DNA of 64,000 nucleotides from NCBI GenBank assembly GCA_963850525.1, contig CAWKLQ010000010.1, forward strand, positions 248,001-312,000, given 5' to 3'. Positions 44,025 to 53,415 of the stretch are shown here, piece by piece (the first letter of the stretch is position 1; every line of letters starts with the position of its first letter). The notes under the pieces were generated by a model. That model did not search any database, was not told the origin of the DNA, and saw only the letters and a list, made by a program, of their open reading frames with translations. Origin of the DNA: JAEMQF01 sp963850525 (GTDB lineage Bacteria; Pseudomonadota; Gammaproteobacteria; Burkholderiales; Burkholderiaceae_C). The position numbers were made by a program, and so were the translations under genes.

Positions 44025-44981
44025 CTATGAGCTCGCCGGTTCCGTGGCATTGGACTCATCACGCAACTGCCGGAACACCGATCGCACCAGCTCCTGCGCC
44101 GCCGTGTGGCGCCGTTCGACCATCCAGATCAGGCCGACGCGCATCGTTACGTTCGGCACATCCAGCGCCAGGATCGACAGCACCCCCAAGTGGTCGAAAT
44201 GTCGCGCCAGGTCACGTGACAGGAAGCCCACCGAATCGGTGAACTGCAGCGTTCCCACGTTGGTCATCGTCGACACCGATTCGACATGGCGCCGCGGCAC
44301 ACCGACGCCGTGTGCAGCCAGCAAGGTGTCTATCGCGCCGCGCGTATAGGTGTTGGCGGGCGGCAGCACCATCGGAAACTCGGCCAGCATCTCCCAGCGC
44401 AGGCTTCTTCGGCGGCTGAGTGCATGGTCTCGGCGGACCACGGCGACGATCGGATCCTCATAGAGAATCTCGGTGCCGAACTCGATACCGAGCGGTCGCT
44501 CCGGCAGCACACCTACCGTCAGGTCGATATCTCCCGCGCGCAGCGCGGGCAGCAGCGTGTCCATGGTGCCTTCCCGCACCGTCGCCGCAACGTCGGTGTG
44601 TTCGGCCTCGAGCCTAACGATGAAACGCGGGACCAGCGCCACCGACGCCGACGGGAGCACGCCCAACGTGACGCGCACGACGCGGCCTTCGCTCAGATCG
44701 CGCAGCTCGTCATTGACCCGTGACAGGCTGGCGAGGATGTCGCGCGCATGGCGGATCAGGCAGGCACCGTGCTCGGTGGGCTCCATGCCGCGCGCGGTGC
44801 GCTCGAACAGCGTCAGCCGCATGCCCGACTCCAGCGCCGCCAGCGACTTCGACACCGCCGGCTGGCTGACGTGCAGATAGCTGGCCACGCGCCCGACATT
44901 ACGCAATTCATCGAGCGCAACCAGCAACTGTAGATGGCGCAACTTGAGGTTGGCGCGGATATACCAATCCAGTCGTGCCAT
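44025..44981 (-). CDS. LysR-family regulator of the ABC/catabolic operon
   Basis: 318 residues: HTH (LKLRHLQLLVALDELRNVGR...VSQPAVSKSLAALES) and a PBP2-type effector domain (VTLGVLPSASVALVPRFIVR). The GbpR/CbbR-like start, LDWYIRANLKLRHLQLL, is typical of regulators of aromatic catabolism. It is divergent from the ABC transporter gene with 142 bases between, so it likely controls the 45-61.9 kb operon in response to a pathway metabolite. Confidence 0.93.
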   Translation of the reverse strand: MARLDWYIRANLKLRHLQLLVALDELRNVGRVASYLHVSQPAVSKSLAALESGMRLTLFERTARGMEPTEHGACLIRHARDILASLSRVNDELRDLSEGRVVRVTLGVLPSASVALVPRFIVRLEAEHTDVAATVREGTMDTLLPALRAGDIDLTVGVLPERPLGIEFGTEILYEDPIVAVVRRDHALSRRRSLRWEMLAEFPMVLPPANTYTRGAIDTLLAAHGVGVPRRHVESVSTMTNVGTLQFTDSVGFLSRDLARHFDHLGVLSILALDVPNVTMRVGLIWMVERRHTAAQELVRSVFRQLRDESNATEPASS

Positions 44982-45123
44982 GTGCGAGGCGGGTTAACCC
45001 TGAAGCCAGATAACCGGATCGGCATGATAGGTCGATCAGAAAGTCAATGGACGTTATGCGCCCCTGAGCCGACCATAGCGGCGCTCTGCACGAAGCACGC
45101 TTTCCACTACACCCGTAGACAAC
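44982..45123. promoter_or_regulatory. divergent control region of the catabolic operon
   Basis: 142 bases between the LysR gene and the first transporter gene. It must hold the promoter of the long operon and probable LysR sites; a T-N11-A box could not be fixed with confidence by eye. Confidence 0.4.
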
Positions 45124-46191
45124 ATGACGACTCTCACCGCCATCACCCGCCAAGGCAGTCTGGCCCTTCTGCTCGGTCTAGGCGCGGCCGCGCAAGCCGC
45201 GGACAGGTTCCCGCTGAAGTTCAATTCGGTGGGCCCCGACGGCAAGACCACGTTGGCCGAGTACACGCCGCTGCCCAAGGCGAGCAAGGACTGGTCGATC
45301 TGCGTCTCCTTCCCGCATATGAAGGATCCGTTCTTCCTGGCCGCCAACTTTGGTGTTGTTGAGGAAGCCAAGCGCCTGGGCGTGCGCGTGCAGACGCTGG
45401 ACGCCGGCGGCTACACGCAGCTGAGCACGCAGGTCTCGCAGATTGAGAACTGCGTGGCCGGCGGCGCCAATGCGGTGGTCATGGTGGCCATCGCGCGCGA
45501 CGGCATGAACAACCTGCTCGCCGAACTGAAGAAGAAGAACATCCCGGTGGTCGATGCCGTCAACGGCGTGTCGTCCAAGGACACCGGCGCGCGCGTGTTG
45601 ACCAGCCCGCGCGACGAGGGCTACCGCGCCGGCGCCTACTTGGCGCAGAAGCATCCGAAGGGCAGCAAGCCGGTCAAGGTGGCCTGGCTGCCGGGCCCGG
45701 CCGGGGCCGGCTTCGTCGAGGCCTTCAACGCAGGTTTCCAGGACGGCATCAAGGACAGCGCGGTCGTGGTCGCCGAGACCAAACACGGCGACGTCGGCAA
45801 GGAAGTCCAGGCGCGCCTGGTCGAGGATCTGCTGCAGACGCACAAGGATCTGGACTACCTGGCCGGCACCGCGGTCATGGCCGAGGCCGCTGTGCCGCTG
45901 CTGCGCGCACGCAAACTGCAGGACAAGGTCAGGCTCGTCTCGGTCTACATGACGCCCGGCGTCTACCAGCACCTGAAGACCAAGTCGATCGAAGCCGCCG
46001 GCAGCGCCCCTGTGGTGCTGACTGCGCGCATCACCATCGACACTGCCGTGCGCCTGCTGGAAAAGAAGGTCGAGCACACCGACATCTATACGCTGGGCCA
46101 GGTCTACACGCCGGAGAACATCGGCACGCTGGACCGCAGCACGGTGCTTGCGCCGGACGGCTTCAAGCCGGTGTTCAAGGTCGGCAAGTAA
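45124..46191 (+). CDS. TorT-like periplasmic binding protein of a sugar-type ABC importer
   Basis: 355 residues, signal peptide 1-25 (ending AQA), then a type I periplasmic binding fold. The segment ICVSFPHMKDPFFLAANFGV followed by EEAKRLGVRVQTLDAGGY is characteristic of TorT-like proteins. It is followed directly by a two-domain ATPase and a permease, so here it serves as the solute receptor of an ABC importer rather than a TMAO sensor. Its ligand is likely the substrate of the enzymes downstream. Confidence 0.88.
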   Translation: MTTLTAITRQGSLALLLGLGAAAQAADRFPLKFNSVGPDGKTTLAEYTPLPKASKDWSICVSFPHMKDPFFLAANFGVVEEAKRLGVRVQTLDAGGYTQLSTQVSQIENCVAGGANAVVMVAIARDGMNNLLAELKKKNIPVVDAVNGVSSKDTGARVLTSPRDEGYRAGAYLAQKHPKGSKPVKVAWLPGPAGAGFVEAFNAGFQDGIKDSAVVVAETKHGDVGKEVQARLVEDLLQTHKDLDYLAGTAVMAEAAVPLLRARKLQDKVRLVSVYMTPGVYQHLKTKSIEAAGSAPVVLTARITIDTAVRLLEKKVEHTDIYTLGQVYTPENIGTLDRSTVLAPDGFKPVFKVGK

Positions 46192-46221
46192 GCGCGCAGC
46201 TCGCACCAGCGCCCTTGGACC

Positions 46222-47745
46222 ATGGAGACGCGCGCCACTTCGCCGACTGCCGCGCCGCCAGTGCTGCGTGCGGTCGGCCTGTCTAAGCGCTACGGCAACA
46301 ACCTGGCGCTGGACGGTGTCAGCCTTGACGTGCAAGCCGGTCAGGTGCACGTGCTTTTCGGCGAGAACGGCGCCGGCAAGTCGACGCTGATCTCGATGCT
46401 CGCGGGCGCCCGCGAACCCAGCGCAGGCGAGATCGAGGTCGGCGCTCACCGCGGCGCCTTCCACTCGGTGGCGCAGGCGCGTGAGCACGGCGTGCGCGCG
46501 GTGTTCCAGGAGTTCTCGCTCGTGCCGCAGCTCAGCGTGGCCGAGAACATCACGCTTGGCGAGGAGCCGGTCAGAGCCGCGTGGCTGCTTTCGAAGTCGG
46601 CGGCGCGCGACGAGGCGCGGCGGCTGATCGACGAACTCGGCTTCGCGCTCGACGCCGACGCCAAGGTGACCACGCTGCCGCGCGGCAAGCAGCAGATGGT
46701 CGAGATCTGCAAGGCGCTGCGCCGGCCGCCGCGCGTGCTCATCCTCGACGAGCCGACGGCCTCGCTGTCCGAACACGACGCGCAGGCGCTCTTCGGCCTG
46801 GTGCGCAAACTCAAGGACCAGGGCACGGCCATCATCTACATCACCCACCGCATGCACGAGATCCCGGCGCTCGGCGACCGGGTGACGGTGCTACGCGATG
46901 GCCAGCTCGTCGCCACCGTACCCGCCGACACGCCGGAGAACCGGCTCATCGAGCTGATGACTGGGCGCACGCTGGCCAAGATCTATCCGCAGCCTGGCCG
47001 GATGCTGGGCGCCGTGCGACTGGCGCTGCAAGGCCTGAGCCTCGAGCCCGAGGCGGGTTCGGTGACTGTCAGCGACGCCAGCCTCGAGGTCCGCGCTGGC
47101 GAGATCGTCGGCATTGCCGGCCTGGTCGGCTGCGGCAAGAGCGAGCTGGCGCAGGCCTGCTTCGGCCTGCGCCGGCTGACCGCCGGGCGCATCGTGCTTG
47201 ACGGCCGCGAGGCGCGGTTCGCCCACCCGGCCGACGCCATCGCGAAAGGCCTGTGGTACAGCCCGGCCGATCGCAAGCACGACGGCCTGGCGCTCGGCCG
47301 GCCGGCGCGGGAGAACATGTCGCTGTCGGGCCTGGGCTGGGGCAAGCTGCGCGGACGCTGGCTGCGTCCGCGGCGCGAGGCGGCGGCGCTGGGCGAGATG
47401 TCGCGGCGTGTCGAATTCCCGGCGCCGCGGCTGCGCGAGCCGGTGGCCAGCTTCTCCGGCGGCAACCAGCAGAAGGTGCTGCTCGCCAAGGGCCTGGCGC
47501 AGGACATCGGCGTCTACGTCTTCGACGAGCCGACCGTCGGCGTGGACATCGGCGCGCGCCTCGCGATCTATCAATGCCTGGCGGAGTTGAGCGCTGCTGG
47601 CGCCGCCATCCTGCTGGTCTCCTCGGACCTGCCCGAACTGCTGGGCATGACGCACCGCCTGCTGGTGATGAACAACGGCCGCATCGCCTGCGAGTTCCAG
47701 CGCGGCGACTACGACGAGCACCGCATCCTCGCGCAGTTCTTCTGA
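46222..47745 (+). CDS. sugar-type ABC transporter ATP-binding protein (RbsA-like)
   Basis: 507 residues with two nucleotide-binding halves. The first has Walker A GENGAGKST, a signature-like LPRGKQQMVEICKAL and Walker B VLILDEPTASL. The second has the usual degenerate Walker A GLVGCGKSE, signature FSGGNQQKVLLAKGL and VFDEPTVGVD. This duplicated layout is specific to RbsA/XylG/MglA-type importers. ATG 30 bases after the binding-protein gene. Confidence 0.95.
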   Translation: METRATSPTAAPPVLRAVGLSKRYGNNLALDGVSLDVQAGQVHVLFGENGAGKSTLISMLAGAREPSAGEIEVGAHRGAFHSVAQAREHGVRAVFQEFSLVPQLSVAENITLGEEPVRAAWLLSKSAARDEARRLIDELGFALDADAKVTTLPRGKQQMVEICKALRRPPRVLILDEPTASLSEHDAQALFGLVRKLKDQGTAIIYITHRMHEIPALGDRVTVLRDGQLVATVPADTPENRLIELMTGRTLAKIYPQPGRMLGAVRLALQGLSLEPEAGSVTVSDASLEVRAGEIVGIAGLVGCGKSELAQACFGLRRLTAGRIVLDGREARFAHPADAIAKGLWYSPADRKHDGLALGRPARENMSLSGLGWGKLRGRWLRPRREAAALGEMSRRVEFPAPRLREPVASFSGGNQQKVLLAKGLAQDIGVYVFDEPTVGVDIGARLAIYQCLAELSAAGAAILLVSSDLPELLGMTHRLLVMNNGRIACEFQRGDYDEHRILAQFF

Positions 47746-47763
47746 CCCTCCACGCCGACGCCC

Positions 47764-48768
47764 ATGAACACCCCCGCTCACACGGCCACCGTGCCCACCG
47801 AGCCCGCCTTCGAACTGCTGCCCTGGCTGCGCCGCAACCGCCAAGCGCTGGCGCTGCCGGTGATGTTCGTCGTTGCCGTCCTGATTTTCTCGGTGAATGC
47901 GCCGGGCTTCCTGGGTAGCGACAACCTGACGAACGTCGCGCGCCAGTCGGTGTACCTGCTGATCGTCGCGCTCGGCCAGCTGATCGTCCTCATCTGCGGC
48001 GGACTCGACCTGTCGGTCGGCGCGGTCGTGTCGTTGACCTCGGTGGTCAGTGCAACCCTCATGGCTGCCGTTTACGCCTCGATGCCCGAATCGCCGGGGC
48101 TGGCCATCGTCGTCGGTTTGCTGTCCGGTTTGCTAATCGGCGTCATCGTGGGCTGCATCAACGGCCTGGGCACGACGTGGCTGCGCATCCCGCCGTTCAT
48201 GATGACGCTGGGCATGTCCTCGGTGCTGTTCGGCGTCACCCTGCTGGTCAGCGGCGGCGTGCCGATTTACGGCCTTCCACCCGAACTCGGCCAGGTCTTC
48301 GGCTTCGGCGAAATCGCCGGCATCCCGGTGCCGGCGCTGATGGCAGTGGTGCTGGTGGTCGGCACCCACGTGCTGCTTGAGTGGACGCGCTTCGGCCGCC
48401 ACCTCTATGCCACCGGCGGCAACCAGCGCGCCGCCGAGCTGTCGGGCGTGCGTACCGGCCGCGTCATCGTTACCGCCTTCATGCTGTCCAGCGTGATGGC
48501 CGCGATGTCGGGGCTGCTGCTGACGGCGCGGCTGGACACCGGCGAGTCGAACATCGGCGCCAGCCTGCCGCTGGAGTCGATCGCCGCCTGCGTCATTGCC
48601 GGTGTCAGCCTGTCCGGCGGCCAGGGGCGCACGCTGGCGGTACTGCTGGGCACGCTGCTGATCATGCTGGTGCAGAACGGCCTGAACCTAATGCAGGTTG
48701 GCGCCTACGCCCAAACCATGGCTATCGGCGCGATCCTGATCTTCGCAATGGCACTCGCCCGCCACTGA
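47764..48768 (+). CDS. ABC transporter permease (RbsC-like)
   Basis: 334-residue inner-membrane permease with about ten helices. The family motif GGLDLSVGAVVSLTSVVSA and the late stretch GGQGRTLAVLLGTLLIMLVQ are present. One permease gene implies a homodimer. It completes the three-component importer; 18 bases separate it from the ATPase gene. Confidence 0.95.
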   Translation: MNTPAHTATVPTEPAFELLPWLRRNRQALALPVMFVVAVLIFSVNAPGFLGSDNLTNVARQSVYLLIVALGQLIVLICGGLDLSVGAVVSLTSVVSATLMAAVYASMPESPGLAIVVGLLSGLLIGVIVGCINGLGTTWLRIPPFMMTLGMSSVLFGVTLLVSGGVPIYGLPPELGQVFGFGEIAGIPVPALMAVVLVVGTHVLLEWTRFGRHLYATGGNQRAAELSGVRTGRVIVTAFMLSSVMAAMSGLLLTARLDTGESNIGASLPLESIAACVIAGVSLSGGQGRTLAVLLGTLLIMLVQNGLNLMQVGAYAQTMAIGAILIFAMALARH

Positions 48769-48824
48769 CACGCGTCATTGAAATGAAGCCACGACATTCC
48801 ACATCCACCAACCGGAAGCCCGCG

Positions 48825-50366
48825 ATGAACGCACCGCTGAACCAGACCGCGCTGATCCCCATGACCGGCCAGGAATACCTCGACAGCCTGGACGATGACC
48901 GCGAGGTCTGGATCTACGGCAAGCGGGTGAAAAAGATCACCGAACACCCGGCCTTCCGCAACTCGGCGCGCATGGTGGCGCGCTTCTACGACGCCATGCA
49001 CGACCCGGCGCGAAAGAACGTGCTGACCACCGAAACCGAGTGGGGCGGCTTCACGCACCGCTACTTCCGCGCACCGAAGACGGTGGAGGAACAGGTGGCC
49101 GCGCGCGACGCCGTGGCCGAGTCGCAGCGCATCTCTTACGGCTGGATGGGCCGCTCGCCCGACTACAAGGGTAGCTTTCTGGCCACGCTGGGCGCCAACG
49201 CTGCCTACTACCGCGGCTACGAGCACAACGCCACCGCTTGGTACCGCAAGGCGCAGGAGCGCACCTGGTACATCAACCACGCGATCATGAACCCGCCAGT
49301 GGACCGCAATAAGCCCACCGCCGACACCTCCGACGTCTACGTCCACGTCACAAAGGAGACCGACGCAGGCATCTACGTCAGCGGCGCCAAGGTTGTGGCC
49401 ACCGCATCGGCGCTGACGAACTACACCTTCGTCGCGCACGCCGGCCAGGTGCCGATCAAGGATCCAGCCTTCGCCCCGGTGTTCATCGTGGCCACCGGCA
49501 CTCCGGGCGTGAAGATGATCTCGCGCGTCTCCAACGAGCAGCGCGCCGCTGTGCTGGGCAGCCCCTTCGACTACCCGCTTTCGTCGCGCATGGACGAGAA
49601 CGACGCGGTGCTGATCCTGGACAACGTCTTCGTGCCCTGGGAGAACGTGTTCATGCACGGGGACGTCAACCAGGCCAACGACTTCGCGCCGGGCTCGGGC
49701 TTCAATGCGCGTGCCGCAATGCACGGCTGCACACGGCTGGCGGTCAAACTCGACTTCATCTGCGGCGTGCTCGCCAAGGCGCTTGACATCACCGGCACCT
49801 CGAGCTTCCACGGTGTGCAGTCGCGCTTTGGCGAGGTCGTGGCCTGGCGCAACACGATGTGGGGCCTGTCGGACGCGATGGCCAAGAGCAACATCCCGTG
49901 GCACGGCATGGTGCAGCCCGACGCCCGCTTCGGTACCGCGTACCGCACCATCTCGCAGATCGCCTACCCGGCAATCAAGCAGATCATCGAGGCCAGCGTC
50001 ACTTCGGGGCTCATCTACCTGAACTCGCACGCCGACGACTTCAAGGTGCCGGAGCTGCGCGCGCACATGGACCGCTACATGCGCGGCACCGGCGGCGTCG
50101 ATGCCGAAGGACGCGTCAAGGTGATGAAGCTGCTCTGGGACTGCATCGGCACCGAGTTCGGCGGGCGCAGCGAGTTGTACGAGATCAACTACCTCGGCTC
50201 GAACGACCTGACCCGGCTGCAAAACCTGTGGGAGTCGTATTCGCTGGGCGAGATGGAGCGCATGAAGCACCTGGTCGACAAGTGCATGGGCGAATACGAC
50301 ATCAACGGCTGGACCGTGCCCGACCTGATCAACAACGACGACGTCAGCGTGCTGCGCCGGCCGTAG
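48825..50366 (+). CDS. HpaB-family FADH2-dependent monooxygenase, paralogue 1
   Basis: 513 residues of the 4-hydroxyphenylacetate 3-hydroxylase oxygenase family, which use reduced FAD supplied by a partner reductase to hydroxylate phenols or hydroxylated heteroaromatics. Family motifs are WGGFTHRYFRAP, GWMGRSPDYKGSFLATLGAN, RTWYINHAIMNPPVDRNK and DENDAVLILDNVFVPWENVF. ATG at 48825 has GGAAG upstream; one at 48783 is possible. It is closely related along its whole length to the product of 51845-53398. Confidence 0.93.
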   Translation: MNAPLNQTALIPMTGQEYLDSLDDDREVWIYGKRVKKITEHPAFRNSARMVARFYDAMHDPARKNVLTTETEWGGFTHRYFRAPKTVEEQVAARDAVAESQRISYGWMGRSPDYKGSFLATLGANAAYYRGYEHNATAWYRKAQERTWYINHAIMNPPVDRNKPTADTSDVYVHVTKETDAGIYVSGAKVVATASALTNYTFVAHAGQVPIKDPAFAPVFIVATGTPGVKMISRVSNEQRAAVLGSPFDYPLSSRMDENDAVLILDNVFVPWENVFMHGDVNQANDFAPGSGFNARAAMHGCTRLAVKLDFICGVLAKALDITGTSSFHGVQSRFGEVVAWRNTMWGLSDAMAKSNIPWHGMVQPDARFGTAYRTISQIAYPAIKQIIEASVTSGLIYLNSHADDFKVPELRAHMDRYMRGTGGVDAEGRVKVMKLLWDCIGTEFGGRSELYEINYLGSNDLTRLQNLWESYSLGEMERMKHLVDKCMGEYDINGWTVPDLINNDDVSVLRRP

Positions 50367-50399
50367 GCACCGAAGACCCACATCCAGGAGCCTTAAGCC

Positions 50400-51341
50400 A
50401 TGCCCCAAGGCATCGAGATTTCCTACGTCGTCTACGACTCGACCGACCTCGACCAGACCGAGGCCTTCATGCAGGACTTCGGCCTGGTGACGGCCGAGCG
50501 CACGTCCGAGTTGCTGTACATGCGCGGCGCCGGCAGCGTGCCCTACCTGTACGTGGCGCGGCGGGCCGCGCACGACGGCTTTGCCGGCGCGGCGCTGGAC
50601 ATGGCGCGGCGCGAGGACCTCGACGCCGTCGCCAGGCTGCCCGGCGCTTCGCCGGTCGAGCCCAACCCCGGGCCCGGCGGCGGCCAACGCGTGCGCATGA
50701 CGACGCCCGACGGCGTGCCCATCGATGCCGTCTGGGGCCGCGAGCCGGCGCCGCCGATCGCGCTGCGCGCGCCCAACCCCTACAACTGGGGCACGGTGAA
50801 GAACCGCGTCAACGCCTCGTTGCGCCCGAACCGCGCGCCTGGGTTGGTGATGCGGCTCGGCCACTTCGGCCTGCGCGTCAGCGACCACGGCCAGAGCGTG
50901 ACCTGGTTTCGCGAGCGTTTTGGCATGGTTGATTCCGACTACTTGTGCGTGCCCGGCGACGAGAGCCGCGTGGTCGGCACCTTCATGCGCTTCGACAGAG
51001 GCGCCGAGCTAGTGGACCACCACTCGATACTGATCACGCAGTCGAAGGATGCGCGCGACACCGGTGTGCACCATCACAGCTACGAGATGCAGGATATCGA
51101 CGAGCTGTTCGGCGCGCACGATCACTTGCTGGCGCGCGGCCGAGAGTTGGAGTGCGGCGTCGGCCGCCACCTCGTAGGCAGCCAGATCTTCGACTACTGG
51201 CGCGACCCGTTCGGCAACCGCGTCGAGCACTACACCGACGGCGACGTCGCCAACGACGCCTACCAACCGGTGCGCTACGCGGTAGCCGCCGACGACACCA
51301 CGCAGTGGGGCATGGACCCGCCGCGCACCTTCTTCGACTAA
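50400..51341 (+). CDS. VOC-family extradiol dioxygenase
   Basis: 313 residues, two VOC modules. The likely iron ligands are His155 (LGHFGLRVSD), one of His224-226 (GVHHHSYEMQD) and Glu276 (DPFGNRVEHYTDG). This is the ring-cleavage enzyme class for catechols and some hydroxylated heteroaromatics. It sits between the two monooxygenase genes, so it probably acts on the dihydroxylated product of one of them. Confidence 0.88.
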   Translation: MPQGIEISYVVYDSTDLDQTEAFMQDFGLVTAERTSELLYMRGAGSVPYLYVARRAAHDGFAGAALDMARREDLDAVARLPGASPVEPNPGPGGGQRVRMTTPDGVPIDAVWGREPAPPIALRAPNPYNWGTVKNRVNASLRPNRAPGLVMRLGHFGLRVSDHGQSVTWFRERFGMVDSDYLCVPGDESRVVGTFMRFDRGAELVDHHSILITQSKDARDTGVHHHSYEMQDIDELFGAHDHLLARGRELECGVGRHLVGSQIFDYWRDPFGNRVEHYTDGDVANDAYQPVRYAVAADDTTQWGMDPPRTFFD

Positions 51342-51368
51342 CCCCCGCCCACCTCAATGGAGAACCTC

Positions 51369-51803
51369 ATGGCACTGCAACAGCAACGTTTCATCACCCC
51401 CAAGGTCGCGGAGTACCCTCCGGGCCGCTGGTCGAACTGCATCCGCGTCGGCGATCACGTCTGGCTGTCGGGCTTCACCTCGCGCGCCAACGACCTCAAG
51501 ACCATCCAGCATCCGAACGATGCATACGGTCAGGCCAAGGTCGTCTTCCAGAAGATCAAGGATTGCCTGGAAGGCGCCGGCGCCGAGATGGGCGATGTGG
51601 TCAACATGACGATCTTCGTCGTCGACATGGCCGACAACCAGGGCATCTGGCGCGCGCGCCAGGAATTCTTCAAGGGCGACTTCCCCTGCTCAGCACTGAT
51701 CGAGGTCAAGGGCTTGGCCAACCCCGAGATCAAGCTTGAAATCCAGTGCCAGGCCGTGGCAGGCAGCCGCAAGGGCTACAAGTCGCTCGATCCCGAGGCC
51801 TGA
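51369..51803 (+). CDS. RidA-family protein, possible enamine/imine deaminase
   Basis: 144 residues with the RidA fold: VWLSGFTSRANDLKTIQHPN, DCLEGAGAEMGDVVNMTIFV, and a C-terminal LANPEIKLEIQCQAVAG. RidA relatives hydrolyse enamines/imines, and some act as 2-aminomuconate deaminases. The catalytic Arg position common in deaminating RidA is occupied by Glu/Ile near LEIQCQAV, so deaminase activity is uncertain. GGAGA six bases before the ATG. Embedded in the catabolic operon. Confidence 0.85.
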   Translation: MALQQQRFITPKVAEYPPGRWSNCIRVGDHVWLSGFTSRANDLKTIQHPNDAYGQAKVVFQKIKDCLEGAGAEMGDVVNMTIFVVDMADNQGIWRARQEFFKGDFPCSALIEVKGLANPEIKLEIQCQAVAGSRKGYKSLDPEA

Positions 51804-51844
51804 ACTTCGACGGCCCCCAGCACCGTTCAATAGGACACCCGACC

Positions 51845-53398
51845 ATGACCACACCTTCCGCGACCGATGCGCGCTTCACCCCCTTCACCGGCAAGGAATA
51901 CCTCGACAGCCTGGACGACGGCCGCGAGGTGTGGATCTACGGCGAGCGCGTCAAGAAGATCACCGAGCACCCGGCCTTCCGCAACTCGGCACGCATGATC
52001 GCGCGCATGTACGACGCACTGCACGACCCGAAGCGGCGCGAGGTGCTGACCATGCCCACCGAATGGGGTGGCTTCACGCAGCGTTTCTTCCGGGCACCGC
52101 ATTCGGCGGAGGAGCAGGTCGCGCAGCGCGACGCCATCGCCGAATGGCAGCGGTGCGCCTGGGGCTGGATGGGCCGTTCGCCCGACTACAAGGGCAGCTT
52201 CCTTGGCACTCTGGGTGCCAACGCCGGCTTCTACAAGGGCTACGAGGCCAACGCCACACGCTGGTACCGCAAGGCGCAGGAGCGCACCTGGTACGTCAAC
52301 CACGCCATCATGCACCCGCCAGTGGACCGCGATTTGCCCACCGCCGACGGCTCCGACGTCTATGTGCAGGTGGTCAAGGAGACCGACGCCGGCATCTACG
52401 TCAGCGGCGCCAAGGTCGTCGCCACAGGTTCGGCGCTGACGCACTTCACCTTCATCGCGCACATCGCGCAGGTACCGATCGCCGACCCGAAGTTCGCGCC
52501 GGTCTTTATCGTGCCCACCAACGCTCCGGGCGTGAAGCTGCTGTGCCGTGTCTCCAACGAGTACCGCGCCGCCGTGCTCGGCAGCCCCTTCGACTACCCG
52601 CTGTCGTCGCGCCTGGACGAAAACGACGCCATCCTCGTGCTCGACAACGTCTTCATCCCCTGGGAAGACGTGTTCATGCACGGCAACCTCGAGCAGGCCA
52701 ACAAGTTCAACGTCGGCTCGGGCTTCCTCGAGCGTGCCTCGCTGCACGGCTGCACGCGCTTCGCGGTGAAGATGGACTTCATCTGCGGTCTGTTGACGCG
52801 CGCGCTGGAGATCACCGGAGCCAAGGGCTTCCACGGCGTGCAGGCGCAACTCGGCGAGGTCATCGCCTGGCGAAACGCCTTCTGGGCACTGTCCGACGCC
52901 ATGGCCAAGAGCGCCGTGCCCTGGAACGACATGGTGCGCCCCGACGCGCATTTCGCCGGCGCCTACCGCGTACTCAACCAGGAGGCGATGCCGAAGATCA
53001 AGAACATCATCGAGCAGATCGTCGCCTCGGGCCTGATCTACCTGAACTCGCACACCGCCGACTTCAAGGCCGCCGAGATCCGCGGCTACCTCGACAAGTA
53101 CGTACGCGGCTCCGGCGGTGTCAGCGCGGTCGAGCGCGTCAAGGTCATGAAGATGCTGTGGGACGCCATCGGCACCGAGTTCGGCGCGCGCCACGAGCTC
53201 TACGAAATCAACTACATCGGAAGCAACGACGTGACGCGGCTGACCAACCTATGGGCCGCGCAGAGCTCGGGAAACCTCGACCGCTTCAAGGCCTTCGCGC
53301 AGTCGGCGATGGACGACTACGACCTCGACGGCTGGACCGCCCCCGACCTCATCAACCCTGACGACGTCAGCGTCGTCAAGCGCCTGCGCGCGGGCTGA
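51845..53398 (+). CDS. HpaB-family FADH2-dependent monooxygenase, paralogue 2
   Basis: 517 residues, same family and near-colinear with paralogue 1: WGGFTQRFFRAP, GWMGRSPDYKGSFLGTLGAN, RTWYVNHAIMHPPVDRDL, DENDAILVLDNVFIPWEDVF. Differences are scattered through the protein rather than confined to one region, so the two are diverged duplicates with perhaps different positions of attack on the ring. It is followed at 18 bases by the flavin reductase that should serve both. Confidence 0.93.
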   Translation: MTTPSATDARFTPFTGKEYLDSLDDGREVWIYGERVKKITEHPAFRNSARMIARMYDALHDPKRREVLTMPTEWGGFTQRFFRAPHSAEEQVAQRDAIAEWQRCAWGWMGRSPDYKGSFLGTLGANAGFYKGYEANATRWYRKAQERTWYVNHAIMHPPVDRDLPTADGSDVYVQVVKETDAGIYVSGAKVVATGSALTHFTFIAHIAQVPIADPKFAPVFIVPTNAPGVKLLCRVSNEYRAAVLGSPFDYPLSSRLDENDAILVLDNVFIPWEDVFMHGNLEQANKFNVGSGFLERASLHGCTRFAVKMDFICGLLTRALEITGAKGFHGVQAQLGEVIAWRNAFWALSDAMAKSAVPWNDMVRPDAHFAGAYRVLNQEAMPKIKNIIEQIVASGLIYLNSHTADFKAAEIRGYLDKYVRGSGGVSAVERVKVMKMLWDAIGTEFGARHELYEINYIGSNDVTRLTNLWAAQSSGNLDRFKAFAQSAMDDYDLDGWTAPDLINPDDVSVVKRLRAG

Positions 53399-53415
53399 CG
53401 GCCAGGAGTCCTGCC

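Noticed and set aside
48705..50888. 727-codon minus-strand open frame opposite the first HpaB-like gene
   Set aside because: Composition is an antisense artefact (Val/His/Arg-rich without domains); the plus-strand protein has all family motifs.
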